Source: an uncultured Lachnospiraceae bacterium
Lineage (GTDB): Bacteria > Bacillota > Clostridia > Lachnospirales > Lachnospiraceae
Direction: 5' to 3'
Length of the DNA stretch: 64,000 nt
NCBI GenBank assembly: GCA_947631625.1
Contig: CANRMA010000002.1
Coordinates: 124,001 to 188,000, forward strand
Position numbers and translations under genes: made by a program. Within the stretch, counting starts at the first letter, position 1, and each line of letters opens with the position of its first letter. Below the pieces are notes generated by a model. It saw nothing but the letters and a program-made list of their open reading frames with translations. It had not been told where the DNA came from and ran no database searches. Positions 28,501 through 35,760 of the stretch are shown here, in pieces.

Positions 28501-28949
28501 TATCGGTAACTGAAGCTGATTCAGGCACGATTACATTCCAGATAGCGATGGGTAAGGCAGATGATGCGCAGGCAACTGACCCGGGCGCACATACCATCGA
28601 GATCAGTGAAGTGAGCGTTGTAAAACAGCCTGCCGCGGAAGTATCATCTTCCGCGGACCGCATCCCGGCAGCGGAAAAACCGTCAGCCGTTACGGTTGAT
28701 GATACGATAGCATATGATGAAGCTGAGGACGTTTCCGATGCGGCAGAAGAAAGCGATGAAGCGCAGGATACTGATGCGGCAGAAGAAAGCGATGAAGCGC
28801 AGGATACTGATGTGGCAGAAGAAAGTGACGAAGCGCAGGATACTGATGTGGCAGAAGAAAGTGACGAAGCGCAGGATACTGATGCGGCAGAAGAAAGTGA
28901 CGAAGCTCAGAGTATTGATGCAGTCGGTGAAAGCGTCGATGCCCGGTAG
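22584..28949 (+). CDS. Large secreted multimodular GH16 beta-glucanase with Ig-like and carbohydrate-binding domains
   Basis: 2121 residues from ATG 22584 (AAGGA 8 bases upstream). In order: a signal peptide (1-25); seven BIG2-type Ig-like repeats (about 30-605, with the WxSSNEKVAVV...GKVTAKGEG pattern); four Cys-rich CxxCG repeats (about 605-765); a GH16 catalytic domain (about 785-1035) with GEIDIME holding E902, D904 and E907; six CBM4/9-like modules, each starting like NGDF (about 1055, 1223, 1363, 1531, 1699 and 1863); and an acidic tail (from about 2053). GH16 enzymes cut beta-1,3 or mixed-linkage glucans, or galactans. No sortase motif, S-layer domain or dockerin is seen, so it is released, or held by its binding modules. 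Confidence 0.9.
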   Translation: MKKRISILVLTLLVTLLFGSLTVYAAAASSFTIDKTAKVNIGGDVRIGAKIPEGAEPVWTSHNVNIATVDEDGNVTGLRKGKTTVSVRIGLERRTCSVTVTDNTVKLNKKTATLYIGGDAADNKADEIKLKATVKGADNRIVWKTGNRKIARVSADGVVKAVGKGTVLITAVSGSKSASCLVTVKESNLSLDMTQIQLGKKGKGSQAKLTASVVGSGRKVTWESSNEKVAVVKNGKVTAKGEGEAAITAKANGISRTCNVKVIDGIAISDEQVLMYVGAKNNKGEALPSETKSLKTNAGKNDKVEWISSNEKVVSVDAAGKVTAVGAGKATITAKCNDKSDTCIVTVKQTNVVITDSDVSISLNSPVNTYQLNYQAIGRKTAISWTSSNKKVAVVKNGKITAKGKGDAEITAKSNGVEAKVKVTVGEYKPSITLNQKEYTLYNQDKQSITLKAKVDAAKGTNKKVTWASGNDKVATVDAKGKVKACGEGQTYITATAAGMSAECLITVKDIENVITVNGEKVPDEHSVYIQKGKTAELSVDVTGPSQSVSYKVVNLKDESGRTIKGVVKVDKKGLITAQKAGKADIQIKANGHTSTCHVFVADVGCDHEYGDWTTVKESDCKNYGQQTRKCTLCGYTETRATAKKEHAFGTEETKIQAACNKQGIAIAKCSNCDSTKVIVKPAGSHTWKALKGVDGDSAATCTEEGVGSSICTVCGITKQENTKPLGHSYDEWVIVKAPSKGEKGLKVRECVRCGAKDENEITYVIPDIEDPDSGKGPTDEQLGEELAWHDEFDGNSLNMENWQYELHDPGWVNEELQSYVKSDENVYVKDGKLYIQAQKTVGDDGKASYTSGRINTQNLHNFQYGRFEIRAKVPSGKGFLPAFWMMPVDESYYGQWPKCGEIDIMEVLGDKTDTAYGTLHFGEPHTQKQGTFTLESGVKDFSQDFHVYACEWDPGEFRFYVDDQLFYTVDDWFTKKAGFGEVAFPAPYDQEFYIILNLAVGGSWVGYPDESVEFGDNAQFVIDYVRVYQKDEYDKNVKKPDKELVLREPDKSGNYIINGDFAEYEDLTTSDNWQLHLESDGAATADVSDKELYIKTTKAGALDYSIQVVQANLPLEKGYKYKLSFDAYADTERNIITGVTAPDVGYQRYLSDTSVPLTTQKQNFEYTFDMTSESDANGRVEFCLGNQNSTAGVHITNVRLEKTGDEIEVPGDKKSILPDGNYVYNGRFEEGSDPDKLRLAYWDWTASEGTKVSVTQDSDRMLEVVVPETVGKLEDVIVKQTDIALKGGKEYVFTFDAYADGAKNIKAEVGGKTFEANLTEKTNGYKYTFETAEDLDGSELKFMLGTAGKVYIDNVRIQENCLLMNGDFSSGMVGYELYVNSPASASALVDSLNEDDACCITIDKTGSMDWYIQLKQAGITLEKDQWYKFSFDAKSTIDRTIMYALQRDGTNDDNWTPYSGTQKINVGSEYKNYDVVFQMTGDTDINTILSISMGAVNGIEISEKHTVTIDNIKLEKTEAQEEPPIEEGANLITNGDFAKGGEGWVDGTYGTGEADVSFDDGAAVYTVKNVGTDVNSGEVSMKQENLTLEKGAEYKVEFDVTSGVERTIKYALMDPSANYDWYGGEDIKLEANTLKHVEGTLTVEKKTSKTMIFQISMGKVEGEDLEVPHTITIDNVSLVKTKDGAGEEEPPVVEDDNLIINGDFADGQEPWTTYIDEAAAASVEFKDGKAVYNITNAGTADWHIQLKQSGLTMEAGQKYKVSMKVKSGAARTIKIAFMHGDSDWYGGADISLNGEEQSIEQEVTMPSDKESYDNMIFQISIGKHENDSDLGEHNIEIDDIVVAKIGGSSEEEPPTVEEGTELIKNGDFAKGEENWSNGTYGGAEATVKFENNKAVYEITKFAGDNGDSGISLEQKNLTLEEGASYKVKFKIKSSVDRKIKYCFLDPENAYKWYGGAVVELKKDEEQAVETTISVTEADSGTITFQIAMGKADDAQATDPGAHTIEISEVSVVKQPAAEVSSSADRIPAAEKPSAVTVDDTIAYDEAEDVSDAAEESDEAQDTDAAEESDEAQDTDVAEESDEAQDTDVAEESDEAQDTDAAEESDEAQSIDAVGESVDAR
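28740..28919 (+). repeat. Five 36-bp tandem repeats encoding the acidic C-terminal tail
   Basis: Five consecutive 36-bp units encode AEESDEAQDTD-type dodecapeptides, plus a degenerate sixth before the stop. Third-position changes (GCG or GTG, AGC or AGT) show that the units have diverged since duplication. Strongly acidic, probably flexible. Confidence 0.85.
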
Positions 28950-29069
28950 GTTTGCGTTGGTGATGTAAGAGAAGCGGCAAAGGCGTCCGTAAAATGACAC
29001 ACTGAGTAATCCTTGTGCAGCTCCTGTTTTGTGCAGCTCCTGTTTTTGAAGTTTAATCAAAAAATAGTA

Positions 29070-29098
29070 TTGACAATTTGTAACATATAGATTATGTT
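29070..29098 (+). promoter_or_regulatory. Sigma-A-type promoter of the trpXYZ-like operon
   Basis: TTGACA at 29070-29075 and TATGTT at 29093-29098 with a 17-base spacer, directly upstream of the T-box leader. Confidence 0.75.
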
Positions 29099-29114
29099 AG
29101 AATAAGTTATACCG

Positions 29115-29465
29115 TAAGAATTTAATAATAAACAAACCTGTGAGAAAGAATAGTAAGTATGAGCAGGCCGTCACAGAGAGCTGTCGGTGGTGGAAGGCAG
29201 TATGGCGCTTGTACCGAATGGACTTTTGAGGCCGGGCTGAAAATGCGGTAGAATATGTATTGAGTTTACAGGCATATGACGCTGCAGCAGTAGGTATCGG
29301 CGGGAACCGTACCCGTTATCAAGGCGGCATATATTTTATGTATATTATATAATGTATATGGACAGAGCGGACTAAAGGCGGATATGCCTTTGTCAATTTG
29401 AGTGGTACCGCGATAATAATTTTGTTTATTACCGTCTCAGGCATTGAGCCTGGGACGGTTTTTGG
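29115..29465 (+). promoter_or_regulatory. T-box riboswitch leader with UGG (tryptophan) specifier
   Basis: The leader shows the landmarks of class I T-boxes: a Stem I with CACAGAGAGC and the GTGGTGG loop region, a specifier loop reading GAA-TGG-AC-TTTTGAG (TGG at 29219-29221), the conserved box GAGTGGTACCGCG (29399-29411), and a terminator hairpin ACCGTCTCAGGC/GCCTGGGACGGT followed by TTTTT (29431-29464). Uncharged tRNA-Trp should pair with the TGG codon and its CCA end with the T-box sequence, forming the antiterminator and turning on the transporter genes when tryptophan is scarce. Specifier assignment is by position relative to the conserved flanks. Confidence 0.9.
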
Positions 29466-29544
29466 CATTTATGGGGATAATAGGTTTACATAATATGCCA
29501 AATAAAAGAAGTATGGGCATAGCCCGAAGAATGGAGGAGAAATT

Positions 29545-30738
29545 ATGAAAAAGAAAACATTGGCACTATTGTTAAGCGCAGCTATGACTGCTGCGGCGCT
29601 TACCGGCTGCGGGTCGGGTGATGAGGGAAGTGCGGACACATCTTCCGATACGACGTCCGAAGGGACTGAACAGGCAGAGGAAACTAAGCAGACGGAAGAC
29701 TCACAGCAGGAACAGACGACTGAGGCAGGCGGAGAGAACGAAGCGGCAGGAAATGAGGAAGCGGCTTCCGACGGCGCTCAGGCGGGCGCAGAATACAAGG
29801 TGGGTATCGTTCAGTATGTTGACGACGCATCGCTTAACCAGATCGTATCGGCTGTACAGGCGGAGCTTGACGCCAAGGCTGCGGAGCTTGGAGTTGTTTT
29901 TGATTATGCGGATTATACCTACAACGGTCAGGCGGATTCAACGACCATGAACCAGATCGCGGCAGACCTTGTTGCTTCTGATGTGGATATAATCGTTCCG
30001 GTGGCTACTCCTACCGCTATGGTTATGCAGAACACCACCGCAGAGAACCCCAAAGAGGACGGAAGCCTTATTCCGGTAGTATTTTCGGCAGTATCGGATC
30101 CTGTCGGAGCAGGTCTTGTTGAAAGTATGGAAGCTCCGGGTTCCAACATAACGGGTACCTCGGACGCGCTTGATACAAACGCTATCTTTGATCTTATGCT
30201 CGCGGCTGATCCCGATATTAAAAAGGTAGGTCTTCTTTATGATAAAAGCCAGGATTCTTCAACGGCGGCTATTGAGGCGGCCAAGGCTTACTGTGAGGAA
30301 AAAGGTCTGGAAGTGGTAGAAAAGACAGGTACAAACAACGGTGAGATCTCACTTGCGGCAGATGCGCTTGTAGCGGAAGGCGCGGAAGCGGTTTTCACGC
30401 CCTCGGACAATACCGTAATGACAGCGGAGCTTGCCATCTATGAGAAATTCATCGACGCCAAGATACCTCATTACGGCGGAGCCGATTCCTTTGCACTCAA
30501 CGGAGCTTTTGCGGGGTATGGCGTAAACTATGAGGAGCTCGGAACAAAAACGGCGGATATGGTTGTGGATATACTTGTAAACGGCACCGATCCCGCTTCT
30601 ACGCCGGTAGGAACACTGGATAACGGAATCGCTACCGTCAATACCGAAACCGCTGACGCAATCGGTCTTGATTACAGTATGTTTGCCGATATGTGTTCAA
30701 AACTCGTGGAGATACAGACGGCGGAGGAATTTCAATAA
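29545..30738 (+). CDS. trpX: TrpX-like ABC transporter substrate-binding lipoprotein
   Basis: 397 residues. A lipoprotein signal ends in the lipobox LTGC, followed by a low-complexity Ser/Thr/Glu/Gln linker (about residues 28-85). The ABC_sub_bind-type domain follows (EYKVGIVQYVDDASLNQIV, DIIVPVATPTAMVMQ, SAVSDPVGAGLV, PSDNTVMTAE, HYGGADSFALNGAFAGYGVNYEELG). It would capture the amino acid outside the membrane for the TrpY permease. The Trp T-box upstream supports tryptophan as the ligand; binding pocket residues were not assessed. GGAGGAG lies upstream of the ATG. Confidence 0.85.
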   Translation: MKKKTLALLLSAAMTAAALTGCGSGDEGSADTSSDTTSEGTEQAEETKQTEDSQQEQTTEAGGENEAAGNEEAASDGAQAGAEYKVGIVQYVDDASLNQIVSAVQAELDAKAAELGVVFDYADYTYNGQADSTTMNQIAADLVASDVDIIVPVATPTAMVMQNTTAENPKEDGSLIPVVFSAVSDPVGAGLVESMEAPGSNITGTSDALDTNAIFDLMLAADPDIKKVGLLYDKSQDSSTAAIEAAKAYCEEKGLEVVEKTGTNNGEISLAADALVAEGAEAVFTPSDNTVMTAELAIYEKFIDAKIPHYGGADSFALNGAFAGYGVNYEELGTKTADMVVDILVNGTDPASTPVGTLDNGIATVNTETADAIGLDYSMFADMCSKLVEIQTAEEFQ

Positions 30739-30817
30739 ATAACACACGTTATTAAGAGACATTCGCTTTTGAGAATATGATCTATATTTTAATATTAAGA
30801 TTGGGATAGGGGAGCAT

Positions 30818-31771
30818 ATGAGTTCTATATTCACATTGTCAATTTTACAGAGCGCATTGGAACTGGGGTGTATTTATTCGCTGGTTGCGTTGGCGTTGTT
30901 TATATCTTTCAGTATTTTAAATATTGCCGATTTGTCTACCGACGGCTGCTTTACGCTCGGCTGTGCGGTGGGAGCGATGGTGACGATAGCGGGACATCCG
31001 TTTCTGGCGCTCTTTGCGGCAATGGGGGCCGGAATATGCTCAGGCTTTATCACAGCCTTTTTACAGACCAGAATGGGAGTCCCTTCCATTCTGGCCGGTA
31101 TTATAGTGAATACGGGGCTGTATACGATAAACATAGCGGTAATGGGCTTTTCGTCCAATGTCAATCTTTTTGCCTGCGATACCGTTTTCAGTCTTGCCAA
31201 GGATAAGATATCAGCGGGCTGGTACAACGACTGGTATAAATTTATGATAGTGTTTGTGATCGTGCTTATCATAGGCATACTTCTTGCATGGTTTTTAAAT
31301 ACCAGACTCGGTCTTTCAATCAGGGCGACCGGCGATAACGAGTATATGGTCAGAGCCTCAAGCATCAATCCGCTTTTTATGATAACTGTCGGACTGTGTG
31401 TTGCCAATGCGCTGACAGCGCTTTCGGGAGCTATACTCGGACAGTATCAGAAATCCTGCGACATTAATCTGGGAACAGGTATGGTGACGATAGCGCTTGC
31501 AAGTCTCATCATAGGCGAGACCATCATAGGAAAGGGCGGCGTTATAAGAAAGGTCATAGGCGTGGTTCTGGGAAGCTGCCTGTATCGTCTTATAGTCGCG
31601 TTGGCGCTCAGGCTGAATGTTCCTGCCGAGGCGCTTAAGTTGGTATCCGCGATTATAGTGGCTATAGCTATTTCTTTCCCTTATTTGAAAGAAAAAACAC
31701 TGTTTTACAAACAAAAAAGTACGGTTATGCGTATGAACAGAAGGGGCGGTGAAGCTGATGCTGACAATTAA
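30818..31771 (+). CDS. trpY: TrpY-like ABC transporter permease
   Basis: 317 residues with about eight or nine hydrophobic segments and the branched-chain-type permease pattern ADLSTDGCFTLGCAVGAMV and GLSIRATGDNEYMVRASSIN. It forms the membrane pore for the TrpX-bound substrate. It follows trpX after 79 bases and overlaps the start of the ATPase gene. The whole set is under the T-box leader. Confidence 0.85.
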   Translation: MSSIFTLSILQSALELGCIYSLVALALFISFSILNIADLSTDGCFTLGCAVGAMVTIAGHPFLALFAAMGAGICSGFITAFLQTRMGVPSILAGIIVNTGLYTINIAVMGFSSNVNLFACDTVFSLAKDKISAGWYNDWYKFMIVFVIVLIIGILLAWFLNTRLGLSIRATGDNEYMVRASSINPLFMITVGLCVANALTALSGAILGQYQKSCDINLGTGMVTIALASLIIGETIIGKGGVIRKVIGVVLGSCLYRLIVALALRLNVPAEALKLVSAIIVAIAISFPYLKEKTLFYKQKSTVMRMNRRGGEADADN

Positions 31772-32561
31772 GGGAATATCCAAGACCTTTAATCCCGGAA
31801 CGGTAAATGAAAAAAAAGCTCTGGATAAGCTCTCTCTTAAGCTTGAGGACGGTGATTTCGCCACTATAGTCGGCAGCAACGGAGCCGGGAAATCCACGCT
31901 TTTTAACGCGATCACCGGAAATTTTTATGTGGATGAGGGACAGATAATCTTAGACGGGGAAGACATCACTTATAAAAAAGAACATTTGAGGAGCAAGGTC
32001 ATAGGGCATCTTTTTCAAGATCCGTTAAAAGGTACTGCTCCGCATATGACCATAGAGGAAAATATGGCGCTTGCTTATCTTAGGGCCTCGACTTCAAGAC
32101 ATGCATATTTCAGCCGTATAAGCGGTAAGGAAAAGCAGAAATTCAGGGAGCATCTGGCGCTGCTTGGAATGGGCCTTGAGGACAGGATGAAGCAGCCGGT
32201 GGGCCTGCTTTCGGGCGGTCAGAGACAGGCGCTTACACTGTTAATGGCTACTATGGTTACGCCTAAGATACTGCTTTTGGATGAACATACCGCGGCGCTT
32301 GATCCCGCAACGGCGGCTAAGGTTTTGGAACTTACCAAAGAGATCATAAAAGAGCAGAATATAACCTGCCTGATGGTTACGCACAATATGCATCAGGCGC
32401 TTGAAATGGGTAACAGGACGCTTATGATGGACAGCGGTAATATCGTGCTTGACGTTAAGGGAGAAGAGCGGGAAAAACTTACGGTTGAGGATTTATTGGA
32501 GCAGTTTAAGATCTGTGCGGGAAAGCAGCTTGATAATGACAGGATATTATTATCTAAGTAA
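31758..32561 (+). CDS. trpZ: TrpZ-like ABC transporter ATP-binding protein
   Basis: 267 residues from ATG 31758 (a GTG at 31749 is the alternative). Walker A GSNGAGKST (about residues 37-45), signature LSGGQRQALTL, Walker B ILLLDEHTAALDP with His in place of the usual Pro after Glu, and VTHNMHQA as the H-loop. It powers uptake by TrpX-TrpY. Overlap with trpY by 14 bases indicates coupled translation. Confidence 0.85.
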   Translation: MLTIKGISKTFNPGTVNEKKALDKLSLKLEDGDFATIVGSNGAGKSTLFNAITGNFYVDEGQIILDGEDITYKKEHLRSKVIGHLFQDPLKGTAPHMTIEENMALAYLRASTSRHAYFSRISGKEKQKFREHLALLGMGLEDRMKQPVGLLSGGQRQALTLLMATMVTPKILLLDEHTAALDPATAAKVLELTKEIIKEQNITCLMVTHNMHQALEMGNRTLMMDSGNIVLDVKGEEREKLTVEDLLEQFKICAGKQLDNDRILLSK

Positions 32562-32640
32562 TAATGCGGGTCTACGAATAAAGCAGTCTTAAACAAAGTT
32601 TCACAAGCGCTTTTATGTAGCAGACAGGTGAGGGGTGCAG

Positions 32641-34296
32641 ATGGTTACTCTATATGGAAAGAGCATATTTAAGGATGTCTGTATAGGCAGGATATACTAT
32701 TACAGCCCTAAGGCGACTAAGGCGGCGCCTTACAGGATAGATGATCCCGAAAGGGAGATACAACTTTACAGGGCGGCCAATGAAAAGGCAAAAACACAGT
32801 TAAATGAGCTTTATGATAAGACTTTAAAGGATATGGGGGCGCAGAACGCCGCAATTTTTGACGCGCACAGAATTCTGCTTGAAGATGAGGAATACAGGCA
32901 GGCGATAGAGAAGACCATAGAGGAGAAAATGGTCAATGCCGCTTATGCGATACAGCTTGCGGGAACGCGGTTTGCCGGGATCTTCAGGGATATGGACAGC
33001 GAATATATGAAGGAACGCGCCGCCGACGTTATGGACGTTACGGAGCGGCTTATTAAGATACTTTTGGGTGGCATGGACGAGAAAGAAAGGTTTAATGAAC
33101 CGGTGATCCTTGCGGCTAATGACCTTACGCCGTCGGATATGATGCTTTTTCCCAAGGATAAGCTGCTTGGGTTCATTCTGGAGCAGGGCTCGGAGAATTC
33201 ACATACTGCCATTCTTGCGAAAAGCATGGGCGTGCCTGCATTGATCTCGGTAAAGGCTGACAGCCTTGTCAGCTGCGATAACAAATATGCGATTTTGGAC
33301 GGCGTGAACGGGGTTGTTTATATAGAGCCCGACGAAAAAACCATATCGGGATTTAATATAAAATTAAACGAAATAAAGAATAAAAAGAAAGAGCTTCTTG
33401 CGCTTAAGGGGCAGGAAAGCATTACTCTTGACGGTAAAAAGATCTGTCTGTACGCCAATGCGGGCAGTATGGATGACATAAAAAATGCGGTCGAGAACGA
33501 CGCGGAGGGAATAGGACTTTTCAGAAGCGAGTTTTTGTATATGGAAAAAGACGATTTTCCGACGGAGCAGGAGTTGTTTGAGGCGTACAAACAGGTGCTT
33601 ACGACAATGGGCGGTAAAAGGGTGATAATCAGGACTCTGGATATAGGAGCCGATAAAAAAGCGCCTTATTTCAGGCTTAAAGATGAAGAAAACCCGGTTC
33701 TGGGATATCGTGCGCTGCGCATCTGTCTGGACAGACCGGAAATATTCAAAACACAGCTGCGCGCGTTATATCGCGCAGGATATTACGGAAATCTGTCAAT
33801 ACTTATACCTATGGTTATCTCCCTGGAAGAAATACGTAAAGTAAAGGAGATCATAAAAATAGTTAAAAATGAATTAAAACAGGAAAATAAACCGATAAAC
33901 GACAGTATAGAGCTCGGTATCATGATAGAGACGCCGGCGGCGGCGCTTATAAGCGACAGACTGGCGAAAGAAGTGGATTTTTTCAGTATAGGGACCAATG
34001 ACCTAAGCCAGTATACGCTGGCCATAGACAGGCAGAATCATGAGCTGCTCCCGTTTTTCGATCCGCGCCATGAAGCGATTTTTAAACTGATAAAAATGTC
34101 AGTCGATGCGATCCATAAAGAAGGCAAATGGGCAGGAATATGCGGTGAGCTGGGAGCGGATACGGAAGTGACGAGTCGGCTGCTTGAGCTTGGCATCGAT
34201 GAATTCAGCGTTTCTCCGGGGGTGCTTTTGGAAGTGAGAAAGAAGATACGGGAGAGTTATGCAGGGAGTTTAAATGGAGCAGATATCACTATTTGA
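32641..34296 (+). CDS. ptsI: Phosphoenolpyruvate-protein phosphotransferase (PTS Enzyme I)
   Basis: 551 residues from ATG 32641, with GAGGGG 6 bases upstream; a GTG at 32635 is the alternative. The phospho-accepting histidine is H188 in GSENSHTAILAKSMGVPAL. The PEP-binding C-terminal barrel shows GIGLFRSEFLYM, RTLDIGADK, GYRALRI, MIETPAAALISD, FSIGTNDLSQYTLA and GICGELGAD. Enzyme I starts the phosphate relay to HPr and the sugar permeases. No ptsH is adjacent. It is slightly shorter than the usual 570 residues and overlaps rarA by 23 bases. Confidence 0.95.
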   Translation: MVTLYGKSIFKDVCIGRIYYYSPKATKAAPYRIDDPEREIQLYRAANEKAKTQLNELYDKTLKDMGAQNAAIFDAHRILLEDEEYRQAIEKTIEEKMVNAAYAIQLAGTRFAGIFRDMDSEYMKERAADVMDVTERLIKILLGGMDEKERFNEPVILAANDLTPSDMMLFPKDKLLGFILEQGSENSHTAILAKSMGVPALISVKADSLVSCDNKYAILDGVNGVVYIEPDEKTISGFNIKLNEIKNKKKELLALKGQESITLDGKKICLYANAGSMDDIKNAVENDAEGIGLFRSEFLYMEKDDFPTEQELFEAYKQVLTTMGGKRVIIRTLDIGADKKAPYFRLKDEENPVLGYRALRICLDRPEIFKTQLRALYRAGYYGNLSILIPMVISLEEIRKVKEIIKIVKNELKQENKPINDSIELGIMIETPAAALISDRLAKEVDFFSIGTNDLSQYTLAIDRQNHELLPFFDPRHEAIFKLIKMSVDAIHKEGKWAGICGELGADTEVTSRLLELGIDEFSVSPGVLLEVRKKIRESYAGSLNGADITI

Positions 34297-35605
34297 CACA
34301 ATGCCGGATGAGTCCGGAAAGTATATTCCACTGGCAGGCAGGCTCAGACCTCAGAAACTGGAAGATTTCATAGGGCAGGAGCATCTGCTTGGCGAAGGAA
34401 AGATGTTAAGGCAGCTCATAGAAAGAGACAGTATATCGTCCATGATATTCTGGGGGCCGCCGGGGGTGGGCAAAACCACGCTTGCAGGAATAATAGCGGG
34501 GAGGACCAAAGCGGACTTTATAAATTTCAGCGCGGTGACAAGCGGCATAAAAGAGATCAAAGAGGTTATGAATCAAGCCGATATAAGCCGGAAAATGGGC
34601 GTAAGGACAGTGCTTTTTGTAGACGAGATACACCGTTTCAATAAGGCGCAGCAGGACGCTTTTCTGCCTTTTGTGGAAAAAGGCAGCATACTGTTGATTG
34701 GCGCGACCACGGAAAATCCGTCTTTTGAAATAAATGCCGCGCTGCTTTCAAGATGCAGAGTATTTGTTTTAAAAGCTCTTAACGAAGAGGATATAGTCAG
34801 GCTTTTGCAGAGGGCGTTAAACAGTCCGCAGGGTTTTGCGGGTCAGAAGATCGAAATGAATGAAAAGCAGATATCTGCAATCGCAGCTTTTGCAAACGGT
34901 GACGCCAGAATTGCGCTGAATACTCTGGAAATGGCGGTGATGAACGGTGATATCACGCCGCAGGGCAGTATAGTAGTAACCGACGAAGGACTTGGCCAGT
35001 GCATAAATCGCAGATCGCTTATGTATGATAAAGCCGGGGAAGAACATTATAATATGATCTCGGCGCTGCATAAATCCATGCGTAACAGCGATCCGGACGC
35101 CGCCATATACTGGATGTGCCGTATGCTAGAGGGCGGGGAAGATCCGCTTTATATCGCAAGAAGGCTTATCAGGTTTGCAAGCGAGGATATAGGCATGGCG
35201 GACAGTAATGCGTTGACTGTTGCAGTCAATACATATCAGGCCTGTCATTTTCTCGGAATGCCGGAGTGCGACGTACATCTTACACATGCCGTCGCTTACC
35301 TTTCCATGGCGCCCAAGTCGAACGCTTTATATATCGCCTGCGAGAAGTGTAAGGAAGATGTCAGGCAAAAGGAGGCGGAACCTGTGCCGCTGCAGCTTAG
35401 GAATGCGCCGACCAAACTTATGAAGGAACTGGATTATGGGGCAGGTTATCAATACGCGCATAACACTAAGGAAAAGATAACAAATATGGAGTGTCTGCCT
35501 GAGTCGATGCGGGGAAGCAGGTATTATTATCCGACGGACCAGGGAAACGAGGCGCAGGTTAAGAAGAGGCTTAACGAAATACTGGAATGGAAGAGAGCGC
35601 ACTAA
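34274..35605 (+). CDS. rarA: Replication-associated recombination protein A (RarA/MgsA), AAA+ ATPase
   Basis: 443 residues. Walker A GPPGVGKTT, Walker B LFVDEIHRFNKAQQDAFLP, sensor 1 IGATTENPSFEINAALLSRCRVF, then the lid and the tetramerisation domain with RRLIRFASEDIGMAD and the MAPKSNALY stretch. RarA acts at stalled replication forks and in single-strand gap repair. The start lies inside ptsI, so the two may be co-transcribed. It ends about 20 bases before a strong terminator. Confidence 0.95.
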   Translation: MEQISLFDTMPDESGKYIPLAGRLRPQKLEDFIGQEHLLGEGKMLRQLIERDSISSMIFWGPPGVGKTTLAGIIAGRTKADFINFSAVTSGIKEIKEVMNQADISRKMGVRTVLFVDEIHRFNKAQQDAFLPFVEKGSILLIGATTENPSFEINAALLSRCRVFVLKALNEEDIVRLLQRALNSPQGFAGQKIEMNEKQISAIAAFANGDARIALNTLEMAVMNGDITPQGSIVVTDEGLGQCINRRSLMYDKAGEEHYNMISALHKSMRNSDPDAAIYWMCRMLEGGEDPLYIARRLIRFASEDIGMADSNALTVAVNTYQACHFLGMPECDVHLTHAVAYLSMAPKSNALYIACEKCKEDVRQKEAEPVPLQLRNAPTKLMKELDYGAGYQYAHNTKEKITNMECLPESMRGSRYYYPTDQGNEAQVKKRLNEILEWKRAH

Positions 35606-35623
35606 GTTAAGGAAGCGCGTCAG

Positions 35624-35656
35624 AAAACGAGGGAATTAAATAACCCTCGTTTTTTT
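35624..35656 (+). terminator. Rho-independent terminator after rarA
   Basis: AAAACGAGGG pairs with CCCTCGTTTT, with an AATTAAATAA loop and a run of seven or more T. It separates the ptsI-rarA unit from the spoIIIA operon. Confidence 0.9.
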
Positions 35657-35704
35657 ATTGCCCAAAATCCATATATTTAAAAGAATTTTGTAATTATCCA
35701 TATT

Positions 35705-35740
35705 TTTATTAGTCATAACTTGGACAACGTTTCATATATT
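35705..35740 (+). promoter_or_regulatory. Possible sigma-E promoter of the spoIIIA operon
   Basis: Upstream of spoIIIAA, a CATAACT hexamer-like block (about 35714) and CATATATT (about 35733) lie 12 bases apart. CATATATT agrees with the sigma-E -10 pattern CATACAMT at six of eight positions; the -35 match is weaker. The spoIIIA operon of relatives is under sigma-E. Treat as a candidate only. Confidence 0.3.
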
Positions 35741-35760
35741 GAGATAAGGGGGCGGACAAT

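Noticed and set aside
28740-28919. 36-bp repeats resembling a CRISPR array
   Set aside because: Units are directly adjacent without spacers and are in frame within a protein-coding gene; no cas genes nearby.
28683-29060. Minus-strand frames opposite the acidic repeat tail
   Set aside because: Repeat-derived shadows of the GH16 gene; the products are repetitive His/Phe-rich strings.
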